Shown: positions 36,810 through 60,450 of the stretch, one piece after another
How the letters are laid out: the number at the start of each line of letters is the position of its first letter
Position numbering within the stretch: the stretch's first letter is position 1
Assembly: GCA_963966185.1 (NCBI GenBank)
Contig: CAWZYM010000224.1
Coordinates: forward strand, 1-64,000
DNA: 64,000 nt
From: Rhabditoides inermis
Lineage: Eukaryota > Nematoda > Chromadorea > Rhabditida > Rhabditidae
Direction of reading: 5' to 3'
Made by a program: the position numbers and the translations under genes
The notes under the pieces: generated by a model
Database searches by the model: none
The model's input: only the letters and a program-made list of their open reading frames with translations
Told to the model about the DNA's origin: nothing

Positions 36810-39525
36810 AACTATCAACTAACTATGAACTAAGAAGAGAAGACACTACCTTCGCACTGAAGAGCGTCTCTCTTTCTGAGAAAGAGAGATGAGTGAGAGG
36901 CAGAGAAAGAGTTGTGATGCGAAAATGAGCGAACAGTTTTAGGTAGACGGATTATTGTTTTATTGAGAGTACTGTAACCGTACGGACTTTGGAGTACGGT
37001 ATAAAAATGTTTGAAGTAGAACAGAGAAGTTGAAAACAGCTCGCGCAAAACCGCGAGGCGAGGCGAGAACAGAGTGAGTGAGTGAGTGGGGGAGGAGCCG
37101 AGTGGCAGGAGACTGTGTGACCGGAGTGTTGCGAAACAAAAGTGAGCCAGCGGACTTGGGGCGCGCCTGCAACTGCAAGAAAAAAAAAGCCAGGAGACTG
37201 TGTGACCAGTGTATTGCGAAACAAAAATGAGTGAGCGGACTTGGGGCGCGCCCGCAACTGCAAGACAAAAAAAATACCGATTGGAGAGCGAGAAAGAAAA
37301 CTGAAAGAGCAGAGAGTAGAGACAGACTGTGAGAGACAGAGAAAGAAACAACTCAAAGTGATGTTCACTAACAAATGATGTTTTGGAAACAGTACGAGTA
37401 CGCGCAACAGCGAGGCGAGGCGAGAACGCAAGCACAATCAATGAGAGTGAAAGGGAAGAGCAGAGTGGCACATGGTCCGGTGCGCGAGAGGAGGGGCCGG
37501 TCATAAACAGTCGACTCTCTCTGACTGGTGCCTTGCCAGGGGCGGGCGAGACTGCTGCGCGATATACACAATTACTTTTTATTCCGGGTTCGTGAAATCA
37601 AAACAGATCAACCCTACCAGTTTGTTGTGTACGTTTCGAACTTTAAAAAAAGTCTCACAAGAGACTGACTGTGATCAGATAGATACATCACTGTAGTGAA
37701 CGAAATTGTGACCTTCAAATTGAGTACTGAAACTCAAAATAAGGATACAAGAAGTGGATAGGGAGACTCGGATTGCCGAGAGGAATCGATAGAGCTATTG
37801 ATCACCCCAATCGGTTGACCCTGTGACCCACTGCGACCGCCTCACTCTGTTTGAAGCCCGCCGCCATAGTCTCACCTCGGCGCCGTGTACCCCGCGATGG
37901 CGTGCCAGCCGGCGTGTAGAGGTCAAATTTGAAAATGTTTCTATTGGAATAGGGGTAATCTGACACGGAGAATCTGATTCCGTCGAGAAAACACGACAAT
38001 TCTGCCTCCTTTACTGCGTAAAGTCGCCAAATGTCGGCGAAATGCGCTGAAAATTGGAGGAGACGTCAGATGACGTGAGTAGAAGGTGCATGTCAAATTT
38101 CATGTCATGAAACGCAAAGATACGCCCGCGGCGAGCGCCAGAAGAGTGACTCGGAGAGAGAAATCGCCTCTATTCAATCGCGGCGGGGTAGGCGAGAGAG
38201 CACGGCAGACGGTTAGAGTGCGATTGCAAAATAGTTGAGACAACTGGGCGCATCGAGAATTTTTCCCATTTTCAGGTCCTTGTTTCAGGAGTCAAAAGTA
38301 GCCGGAATGGTGCCAACCCTCGCGTCCAATACTAATTCAAATGCGCTCTACACGCCAGCGCAAACGCCGTCTCGCTGCGCGGCCTGTGAAAGGTGCTGGG
38401 GAGCGCGCAAAACGCGGTCGCGCGAAAAAAGAAGCCATTTTGCGAGAGGCTTTGCGAGAACGAGAAAAGAGATAGAGACGTGAAACTTTCAGGACGTAGA
38501 GATTCGATATAGAAGTAGGTGCTGGTGAAGGGGCGAAGACGTGGCTGCCTGGAGCGAGCGACAGCGACCGCCGAAAGAGGGCGCGACGCGCGCGCGGACG
38601 ATGTCCCCTTTGATCACATGTCCCATTTCAAGATCGAAAGTATATATAGAGTGCTGGCGCGCACTCTAGTAGAGAGCAGACTCTAGTAGAGAGCAGACTA
38701 TTGTAGCAGGTTTGTGTACTATTTCGATTGATAAAATGCATGAGCTTTTGTTGCATTACGTTGAGTAACACAAACTCTTCTCTCACGGAAGTCCTTTTAA
38801 AAGATAATGAATTGTGCACCTCCTGTCTGCTGGGGGCAGCCGGTGCGCGCCACCCCCCCCCCCCCCTAGAAAACCATCCGTACACGGGGGATTGCCTGCC
38901 CCTCAGGGGGCGCGCGCGCGTATCTCGCTTCCTACAACAGCTTACCAAAATCGAAACTTAACCATTTTTTAACATCCTGATAACATCTATCAGCATCACA
39001 TTGTTCTCGCAAAGATTCTAAGGGACCTTTCGTTCAGTCGCCTTTTGCCGATTCTAGCGCGCGACTAGTCTTAACACAAACCAACCTGCGCTGCCGCGCT
39101 GGTTGTAATATTTATCCAATTACGCATTCTCAATTCTCATATATGACATTTTTTGTTGGTTATTGAAAGTTTGAAACGTATTCATGTACATACTCTCTCA
39201 TTCGCAGGCGCTGTTCTTTGCGTGTGTGTCGCCGACCGAGCAGCCTTTCTTCCGAAACACCCTCCTTCAAGTCGTCTGCACCAAGAATGCGAGTATTGAT
39301 TTATTGATTAGTCATTGATATCTCATATTTCTTTCAGTGCGATTGGAGGACTGTGGCAGCCAAGACCGGCATGCAGGAGTCGCTGATGATCACTCTGTTG
39401 CGATCCGTGCACCAGGTGTTTTGCATTGATTTATCGATTGTCTTATCGATTGATTGCAGATGGCTTTGTCGGACGAGCGTCTGGGTGGGAGGGTTGTTGT
39501 GCAGGAGAAGAGAAAGGGAGGGTGA
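24418..39525 (+). CDS. AT-hook protein with possible MADF-like N-terminus; one intron carries a 13-kb element
   Basis: Eight exons are inferred: 24418-24495, 24535-24626, 24811-24917, 25013-25215, 25463-25498, 39208-39270 (or to 39288), 39338-39415 and 39460-39525, about 240 residues. The start follows an AG acceptor, and with about 330 bases to the previous stop this could be the second gene of an operon. Residues 27-58 (NIWPSLVELCQ...RRDLAWEAACYLLG) have the spacing of a MADF domain, but weakly. A glutamate-rich region is followed by TPKRGRGRPKKRS, a clear AT-hook that binds the minor groove of AT-rich DNA. The last exons (APMLELIDRALFFAC, DWRTVAAKTGMQ) form a compact helical-looking domain I do not recognise. 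The exon 3/4 junction and the exon 6 donor are uncertain. The protein is likely nuclear and chromatin-associated. The intron 25499-39207 is 13.7 kb, of which 13.28 kb is the inverted-repeat element. Confidence 0.7.
25530..25633 (+). repeat. Left terminal inverted repeat of the 13-kb element
   Basis: 104 bp that match the reverse complement of 38706-38809 with two mismatches (A/G at about position 26, A/C near the inner end). Related to the termini of the 369-bp element at 52470-52838. Confidence 0.9.
25731..28245 (+). repeat. Array unit 1, type A (2515 bp)
   Basis: Starts with GACTAAGACGGACCTTTTTC and ends before the next copy of that word. Order inside: several GA-rich blocks separated by ACTATCAACTACCTATG-type spacers, a pair of duplicated 75-base segments, a conserved 1-kb block with short frames on both strands, and a terminal TATA block. 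Identical or nearly so to unit 3. Confidence 0.9.
29290..29489 (-). CDS. Short conserved array frame (-), function unknown
   Basis: On the minus strand each unit has a frame containing YPYSN(R/N)(D/N)IFKFDLYTPAG and GTRRRGE, followed by a GTGAGG donor-like site. Other copies lie at 27357-27554, 31814-32011, 33749-33948, 35780-35977 and 37802-37999. Types A, B and C differ mostly at amino-acid-changing positions near the N-terminus and agree in the core. No family recognised; could be non-coding. Confidence 0.2.
29742..29961 (+). CDS. Short conserved array frame (+), function unknown
   Basis: Every unit keeps a frame that starts near the acceptor-like CCATTTTCAG and reads MVPTLASNTNSNALYTPA and a CAACERCW motif, about 60-80 residues (copies near 27840, 32300, 34200, 36240 and 38260). 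An overlapping frame in the same DNA gives a strongly basic peptide (KRRLAARPVKGAG...KKEAILREALRE). The copies differ by few substitutions, so conservation may reflect recent duplication and not selection. Treat as unproven. Confidence 0.2.
30085..30165 (+). promoter_or_regulatory. TATA-containing promoter-like block, one of six copies in the array
   Basis: Each unit ends with GATGTCCCCTTTG, then CACATGTCC.CTTT, then a TATA element (TATATATAGAG here), then a CG-rich stretch and a TCTCAC/CTCTAG segment about 30 bases on. Equivalent blocks lie near 28160-28235, 32617-32690, 34540-34620, 36575-36655 and 38600-38680. Spacing fits a polymerase II TATA promoter that would start a transcript at the beginning of the next unit. 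Promoter function is inferred from layout only. Confidence 0.4.
30188..32702 (+). repeat. Array unit 3, type A (2515 bp)
   Basis: Copy of unit 1 at an offset of 4457 bases. Frames of identical length recur at exactly that offset, so A+B was duplicated as one 4.46-kb block. Confidence 0.9.
32703..34635 (+). repeat. Array unit 4, type B (1933 bp)
   Basis: Copy of unit 2 at an offset of 4457-4459 bases; only GA-run length and the junction differ. It ends with TATATATAGAGTGCTCGCGC followed by CGCG repeats. Confidence 0.9.
34636..36656 (+). repeat. Array unit 5, type C (2021 bp)
   Basis: Starts with the common word in the form ...TTTTTCGATGATGAGG. It carries one long GA run and a block in which a roughly 60-base segment is repeated. 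Its second half matches the conserved kilobase of A and B. Identical in its frames to unit 6 at an offset of 2022. Confidence 0.9.
36657..38705 (+). repeat. Array unit 6, type C (about 2049 bp)
   Basis: Copy of unit 5. It ends with the terminal TATA block, a short CTCTAGTAGAGAGCAGA duplication, and then the right inverted terminus of the element. Confidence 0.9.
38706..38809 (-). repeat. Right terminal inverted repeat of the 13-kb element
   Basis: Starts GCAGGTTTGTGT and ends CCTTTTAAAAGATAATG, the inverse of the left terminus. It is preceded by a small duplication of CTCTAGTAGAGAGCAGA at the end of the last array unit. Confidence 0.9.
38810..39207. other. Remainder of the host intron after the 13-kb element
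   Basis: Contains a run of 14 C residues near 38854-38867, a CG-repeat patch (38909-38920) and, at about 39072-39093, TTAACACAAACCAACCTGCGC. That last word resembles the inner end of the inverted-repeat family (AACACAAACCTGCGC). No coding signal. Confidence 0.4.
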
Positions 39526-41922
39526 GGCGGAGTGAAGAAGAGAAGAAGGGGCCGGTCTGATGCGAAACAGATGGGTGGTTTTTTGTTAGCCGCGCTACCC
39601 TAATTCCGCATGCATGTTTTCAATTTGTGCAAATGATGTATTGTTAGGATTGTTAGTTAGTTAGTTATTCATGTTGTGAATGTTTAGAAGGAGAGGCGGG
39701 CTGAGAGCTGAGTAATGTGTTTTCGGCATCCGGTGTTGTTGTGAGTAAATTTGTCTCATCGTGTTCGGCGGGAATTTATGGAGGTGAAGTGGTTATGGGA
39801 GGAGAAGGTGCAGGGAGGAGGAGGAGAAGAGAGTGAGTGTGTTCCGGTGTGTAACACATATTCAGTGCGGGCGCATGTCTCACCGAGCTTGCTTATATTG
39901 CCGGAAGCACCGCCCACTTTGTTGAATGGCTCGAGGGTATGGAGAAGAAGAGAGAGCCCCCCATGATTTCGGAACCTGGCAGGCGGGAGAGAGAGAGAGA
40001 GAGAGAGATGGGGGGAGAGTAGTGAGACTCTCCCGTTCTCACTAATCCATAGCATATGGCTGGAACCTATGCGTCTATGCGAGCATAGTGCTGCTGGTTT
40101 AACATACGTCTGTCAGTTTGTATGTTGGTAGTTGTTGTGATGTATCATGTGATATAGGTGTGTGAGTGAGTGAAGGAGAGGGGGGAGAAGAACGAGTGAT
40201 TGCTGGAGTGATTGAAGACCAAGTTTTTCTATTGCTTAGCTCTAGGTGCGTTGAGAGTTCCGATTCCGAAGATCGATGGTGAGTGTATCTTGTTGACACT
40301 CGATGTATTCTGATCTGTGCATTTGAGATATGAAGTGATGTCTGGAGCGATTCGTGTCGCTCTGCAATTGCCCCAGGGCGTTTTTCGTTTTGGTCGTTCG
40401 ACATGCCTCAATTTGCTATTCTCCGAATTCTCGAGCGACGAGATATCACCTTGGATTGCTTGCTTTTCTGGCCAGACGTGACTGCTGTCCGATCTACCGG
40501 CTCTTTTTTCGTCCTCATTTCTCGACTCGTAGTTTGTGGTATGTGCCAGTGTGGGTCTCTCCTCTCGATTGATTGACCTCCATTCAGTGATTGCCCGCCA
40601 CCTCCCCTACTGACAAGCGGGGAGGAGGCGCGATGCACTGTTTTTTCCTAGCGACCTTTCTCACTCTCGTTTAGTCGTTCGTTTTCGTGTTTTTGATTTG
40701 CGTGGATTTGGCGATAGTGATTTCGGTTGGTTCTCGTATTTGTTGTGGCTTGTAGCCAACTGTCTTGGATTGCCTCCGGGCTCGAGTTTCGCTCGCCCCG
40801 TTTCTCACTTCTCGTCGTCCAGTTTTTGTGTCGCGTTGTGGCAGAGAGTGAGTGAGTGTGAGCTGTGAGTGTTGTTTTGTTTCCATCGCCTCGCCAGTGA
40901 GAGGCTTGTGTGTTTATGAGGCGGGATTGTTTAGGGCAATCGGATTTGGTGGTTCGAATGAGATAGGGGGGATAGTGAGTGACTCGTGCCTCTCTTCACG
41001 AATCGCTCTGTTTGTGTTTGGAGTGTGAGTGAGCTTTTTGGGGGGGGGGGTTAAAGAGGAGAGATTAGCGCGTGCGTGAAGGTGCTTTGAGGGATATTGA
41101 CACTTTTGAGTCAGCCCACCCCTATACTCGCTCTCTCTCTCGTTTTTGCGGAATTGTCCAATTAGAGTCCTGAAGTGCGCAGTACAATGTGCCGGCCAGC
41201 CAGGACAGCTGCAGAGTCTCTCTCCCTGTCTCCCTCTCTCCCTCTCTCCCTCTCTCCCTCTCTCCCTCTCTCCCTCTCTCCCTCTCTCCCTCTCTCCCTC
41301 TCTCCCTCTCTCCCTCTCTCCCTCTCCCTCTCCCTCCCTCTCCCTCTCCCTCCCTCTCCCTCTCCCTCTCTCTCTCCCTCTCTTCCTCTCTCCTTCTGTT
41401 CCGCACTCTTCCATCCCATTCATTCGCCAGTGTTTGTATGGGAAGGAGAAGAATCCAATTACGTCGTTGGTTGCGCACTCGTACTTTGAAGGCTGCCGAT
41501 TTGTCCGCGGAATCGGGTTGGTCCAACTTACTGGTAATCCGATGAGCAGTTGGCCCAGTCGCCTACTCACTGCGACTGTAAATCCCGCCGCCCGTCTATA
41601 AACCAATTAGTCTGCTGTATTGGTCGTCTTGACTTTTTTGTCTGACCATAAACCTACTCGGCCGAGTCGTTTTGTCTCCGGATAGTCTCTCGGTCGATCG
41701 ATGAACCGCCCCCGTTGTTTTATGCGAGACAGCACTTTGTGTGCCGTTGGTGGGAAATTACGACATACACCGAATAGTCTCGCATATGTGGATGAGAGAG
41801 AGAATGGAATTTCGTATTTTTAGATTTCCATTTTCTGCACGGAGAGATGTGGCGTTCATTTGGTATACTTTTCACATGCTCCCGAGTTGCGACGTCAGTG
41901 GTTTATGTTTCATGTCTCTGAC

Positions 41923-41957
<35 letters not shown>

Positions 41958-42082
41958 AAGAGAATGTGAATGGCGATCGACTTCCGTTCGCCGCAGATTC
42001 GTGTAAATGTTCGTGTCGCGTTTTGATGTCATTTGAATTTGACGCACATTTTTGTGTTTTTACAGATTCTATATTATGCGCT
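39526..42082. other. Intergenic region upstream of the MAGI gene
   Basis: No exon chain found. It holds a GA tract at 39985-40008, a C-rich hexanucleotide array at 41213-41390 and a GA tract at 41926-41960. An acceptor TTTTTACAG ends at 42065, 17 bases before the MAGI ATG, and is a probable trans-splice site. Confidence 0.4.
41213..41390. repeat. CCCTCT hexanucleotide microsatellite
   Basis: About 180 bases of CCCTCTCT/CCCTCT units. The long serine-, leucine- and proline-rich frames on both strands here are repeat products. Confidence 0.95.
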
Positions 42083-55411
<13,329 letters not shown>

Positions 55412-55641
55412 GGGCATATCTATCGTGCCTAAGGGCATCCCCTCACGCTCCCCTCATAGGTCGGTCAGTATTAGTGTGTGCATTTCACTCGTTTTGTGTA
55501 CATCGCCTAACTTCGTTTTTTCATGGTGTTTGTCTTTGATTTGATCATGTGCGTTTTTGAACTGATGATGAGTATATAAATATTTTATACAATGTGTGAT
55601 TGGGTATTGATAAGAAACAATAAGGATTTTTTATAAGAAAT

Positions 55642-55825
55642 TGTCGCATGTCAAACTATTCAACTACCGTAATCCTAAGAAAGTGTCACAGGTCAAACTA
55701 TTCTCCTACCGTAATCCTAAGGGAATGTCGCTGGTCAAATTACTATTTTACCGTAATCCTAAGAGTGTGCGCAGATCAAATTATTCTCCTATCGTAATTC
55801 TAAGGGAACGTCGCAGATCAAACGA
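55642..55825 (+). repeat. 42-bp tandem repeat, about four copies
   Basis: Copies share TCAAA.TATTCTCCTACCGTA and ATCCTAAG with period 41-42. It lies between the MAGI stop and the first recognised lipase exon. The open frame across it is a consequence of the 42-bp period. Confidence 0.85.
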
Positions 55826-55874
55826 GGAAATCAAGGAGAGAGTAGACATGTGCAAGTGGGTTGGGAGAGAGAGC

Positions 55875-55912
<38 letters not shown>

Positions 55913-55955
55913 GGGGAGAGGGAGAGAAAGGGATGAAGGGAGAGAGAGGGAGAGA

Positions 55956-55998
<43 letters not shown>

Positions 55999-56019
55999 GG
56001 AGAGAGCGAGTCTCCTCAG

Positions 56020-56574
56020 GTGGTGTTCCTCCTCTTCCACCTGTCTGCCGCAGTCTGCCAAGCACTCTGCGTGTCCGTCGAATGGAGTGGCGCGGAGTGT
56101 GTACAACTGTCCCCGCAAACAGGACAAGGCGAGGTACAATGAAGGTGAGGGTTATCGAAAGCATTATGATCCGTAATTATCAATGTTATATGATCCGTTT
56201 TGAGCCAGGTACAATGAAGGGTGTTATCAAATCAAATCAAATCAAATTAAATTTATCCACAATCTCTTTTTCAAGTACATATTGCATGCATTATGGTGCT
56301 AGTTATGGAAAGCATTATGGATTGTTGTGTCTGAGTCAATTATTCCAGTTATGTGAAGAGATGGTGTTTTGAGGTTGAGAGATTCTTGGAAAGTTCTTTT
56401 TTTGGAGGGTCTAATACGCACAGCATTGTTATTGGTCATTTCTTTTCATTGAAAATACGTGTGTGAAACGTATTCCGTTTTCAGCATTTGCCAGGCTCTC
56501 ATTCTTCCGCAGATAGCTGCAACGTATGGGGAAACGGAGGAGAAGGTGGGAGCTCTCTCTCTCTTTCTCTCTCT

Positions 56575-56609
<35 letters not shown>

Positions 56610-57108
56610 CAATCCCTCCTTGCAGGTACAAGAGTGTCTGGATCACATTCCGGCGGAAAGACAACGGTGGTCGGACAGTGGACAGTGGAGTGCAACAGCT
56701 ATGTGGTATTATCAATGTTATATGATCCGTTTTGAGCCAGGTACAATGAAGGGTGTTATCAAATCAAATCAAATCAAATTAAATTTTATCCACAATCTCT
56801 TTTTCAAGTACATATTGCATGCATTATGGTGCTAGTTATGGAAAGCATTATGGATTGTTGTGTCTGAGTCAATTATTCCAGTTATGTGAAGAGATGGTGT
56901 TTTGAGGTTGAGAGATTCTTGGAAAGTTCTTTTTTTGGAGGGTCTAATACGCACAGCATTGTTATTGGTCATTTCTTTTCATTGAAAATACGTGTGTGAA
57001 ACGTATTCCGTTTTCAGCATTTGCCAGGCTCTTCATTCTTCCGCAGATAGCTGCAACGTATGGGGAAACGGAGGAGAAGGTGGGAGCTCTCTCTCTCTTT
57101 CTCTCTCT

Positions 57109-57143
<35 letters not shown>

Positions 57144-57592
57144 CAATCCCTCCTTGCAGGTACAAGAGTGTCTGGATCACATTCCGGGCGGAAAGACAAC
57201 GGTGGTCGGACAGTGGACAGTGGAGTGCAACAGCTATGTGGTGGGTTACGGTACATTGAATTCTACCTACTGAAGTTACTGTACTCGTGAAAATGATGCG
57301 GTACATCGAATCATACTGTTGCTATCAAAACTGCAATGAAGATGATATGATAAGTTCTTTATATGCAAATGTAGCAGTCTAGCAGAAGTGGGTTTGGTCG
57401 CAGGCGCGGGCGGGAGACTCCTTCTTCTCGATCAGATGGATGAGCTCCTTGGCGGCCTGAAATCCCTCTCTCTCCCTCTCCTTCCCTATCTCTCTCTCTC
57501 CCTCCCTCTCTCTCCCTCTTCATCTTCCTCCTATCTCTCCCTCTCTCCTCCCCCCTCTCTCTCTCCCCTCTCTCCCCTCTCTCCCCCCCTCT

Positions 57593-57629
<37 letters not shown>

Positions 57630-58128
57630 TCTCCCTCTCTCCCTCCCTCTCCCTCCCTCCCTCTCCCTCCCTCCCTCTCCCTCCCTCTCCCTCTCTCCCT
57701 CTCCCTCCCTCTCCCTCCCTCCCTCTCCCTCCCTCTCCCCCTCTTTCTCTCCCTCTCTCCCTCTCTCTCTCACCTCATCCAGGACCACATCGCACTCATG
57801 GCGAGGAACCCGGCCCTCTGGCACTCCTTCTTGATAAGCTTGTCCACTTCGTGAGCTCCGCCCCTCTCGCCTCCCTGTCATTATGACATTGTCACCATGT
57901 CATTGTCACTATGTCATTGCCACTATGTCATTGTCACTTTGTCATTGCCAAGTGACAGATGTCATTGGCTGTCACTATGTCACTATGTCAATTTGTCATT
58001 GCTCTCTGTCATTGTCACTACTACAGTGTGTTCGGACTTCGGACTGTTTTGACCACTCACCGAGACGATTTCCTTGCAAACACCGCACAGCTTTCCGTTT
58101 AGGATCTGAAATATATCCGTCTCTCTTC

Positions 58129-58176
<48 letters not shown>

Positions 58177-58883
58177 ACCTTGTCATTGTGGGGGACAATC
58201 GCCGCCAGAGCGAGAGAAGCGAGAAGAGCAAAGACGATGAGGCAACGCATACTGAAATCGATTTTTGAAAGAAAAAATCAAAAGGACGAGATATGCTTGG
58301 GAATCATAGAACAGCAGTGCTCATATATAGAAGTTCTTATCTGGGAAGATGCGTGGCAATCCGTAAGCGATCACAGATCCAGATCTCTAACCACTCACTT
58401 TTATTGGTCACGACTCCACTGTCGCGGACATTTTAGATCAGCGACAGACAAACCACATTTCATCATTCTTTATGTTCCTATCTTTTGAACTCTTTGGTTC
58501 GCGAGGGTCAAACAATACTCCAAGCCGATTTCTGAAGTAGTGAAAAACAAAAGTAACTTTCTAGGAGTCGTGCTCGGGCATTTTGACAATCGACCATTCG
58601 ACAAAGAGGATAGGAGCAATGTTCCGGCCTTCGCTCACAAAATTTCAGGTAAAACGATATGGCAGTTATAGTTCTATAAGCATTTTGTAGATGTTTCGGC
58701 AAGAACTAGACTTCATATTCAACTCGAAAATTTTCCACGAGCCGACTGGAGGGTGAGAAGAGTTAGAGATAAAGAGGAGAGAGAGAGAGAGAAAACGAAC
58801 TCAGAAAGGTCTATCTCTACTACGATGTGGCTGCCGAGAACGTATGGGTTGCTGGTCTGGGAGACAAGCTGAAAGAGTTGAAG

Positions 58884-58966
<83 letters not shown>

Positions 58967-59407
58967 CTGTCAGGCCGCGTACCCCTCGTACTCCCTTCTC
59001 CTCGGCGGGTTCAGTCTTGGCGGTCCGATGGCCTCTCTCAATGCTGCACGAGTGGTTCACGAGAAGATATTCAGGGGAGATGAAGTGCAGGTAGTTCTCT
59101 CTGTTATTATTATGCGTTGATCTTCACATTACATGATGATCTTCACATAACATGCTTGTGTTCAACTGAAAAACATAACAACCGTGAAACGTACTCATGT
59201 TTATTTGCTATTTCGTCTGTTCGAAACGTCTACTGTAAAGAGGTCTCCCTTAGGTGATGACTATCGGGGAGCCGCGAACCGGAGACCGCGACTATGCAGA
59301 GGGTTTCGATCGCATCGTCAGTTCTTTTTAGTTTTATCTGTTCACAGCTTTCTGACCTTTCTTCTACATCTTTCATCTACATTTTACATCACATCACAAG
59401 TGATAGA

Positions 59408-59466
<59 letters not shown>

Positions 59467-60113
59467 TGTCCCTCGCAGGTCCCCCATGCCTGGAGAGTGA
59501 CGCACGACCATGACGCTCTGGCCTACTGGCCCCTGCATGTCAGGAACAACCGAGACAGCCCCCACCACCACAGGTTCCAGGTATCGTTCTAGATTATTAA
59601 GGAGTTTTCGAAGTCCATCGGATATACACCCGCATTCATCCGACTGTTGTGTGCATGAAAAAAGTTGGTGCAAGTCTTGTGTGCAAAAAAGTTGTATGAT
59701 CAGGGTTTTCATCCAGATTAGAGGTAGCTACTTGTACTTTGTGTAACACTGCTTGTGTTTGTGTGTCGAGACATGATCGGATTAGATGTCACATACGTGT
59801 CACATACGGTTTCCTGAACACGCACGAATTCCACAGTCAATAGGTATGAGTGGTTTGAGAGTTTCATGTACGTTTCACTGGTCGTATGTACGCAATGCAG
59901 CGTTTTCACTGTAATCAATTGCATGGCGCAGATTAGTGAAAAAAAAAACATAAACATATAGCTTGAAAACACGTAGAAAGTACAATCTTGAAAAAATAAA
60001 TAAAATAAAATAAAAATACAAAATTCAGATTCTGTACGAGCACGAGAAGATGCGGGTGGGAGACGGGTACAAGGTGTGCGAGCAGGCAGAGGACGACAGG
60101 TGCACGGTGGGTG

Positions 60114-60155
<42 letters not shown>

Positions 60156-60418
60156 TCTATCCCTCCTTCTCGCTCTCTCCTCTCTCTCTCTCTATCTCGC
60201 TCTCTCTCTCTGTCTCTCTCTCTATCTCGCTCTCTCTGTGTCTCTCTCTCTTCCTCTCTCTCTCTCTCTTCCTCTATCCCTCCCTCCCTCTCTCTCTTTA
60301 TCTCTCACTCTCTCACTCTCTCACTCTCTCTCTTGCTCGCTCGCTCTCTCGCTCTCTCTCCCCCTTCCTCCCCCCCCCCTCTCTCTCTTCCTCACTCTCT
60401 CTCTCTTCCTCTCTCTTC

Positions 60419-60450
<32 letters not shown>

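Larger units (their letters stand above)
25530..38809. mobile_element. 13.28-kb terminal-inverted-repeat element carrying a tandem array
   Basis: The left terminus (25530-25633) and the right terminus (38706-38809) are inverted copies over 104 bp with two mismatches. They begin CATTATCTTTTAAAAGG and end ACAAACCTGC. TA dinucleotides lie at the inner edge of the first bases, as for TA-targeting elements, but the exact target duplication is unclear. The inside is a short unique lead (25634-25730, with TTATATATAT) followed by six tandem units. No transposase or other conserved enzyme was recognised. The element sits 31 bases after an intron donor and leaves the host exons intact. Near-identical termini indicate recent activity or recent copying. 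It could be a non-autonomous DNA transposon whose cargo amplified in place. Confidence 0.8.

Noticed and set aside
58508..58660. Exon with FDNRPFDKEDRSNVPAFAHKIS as the missing lipase segment
   Set aside because: The frame is open, but it lacks the RGT strand expected there and an equally open frame exists on the other strand.
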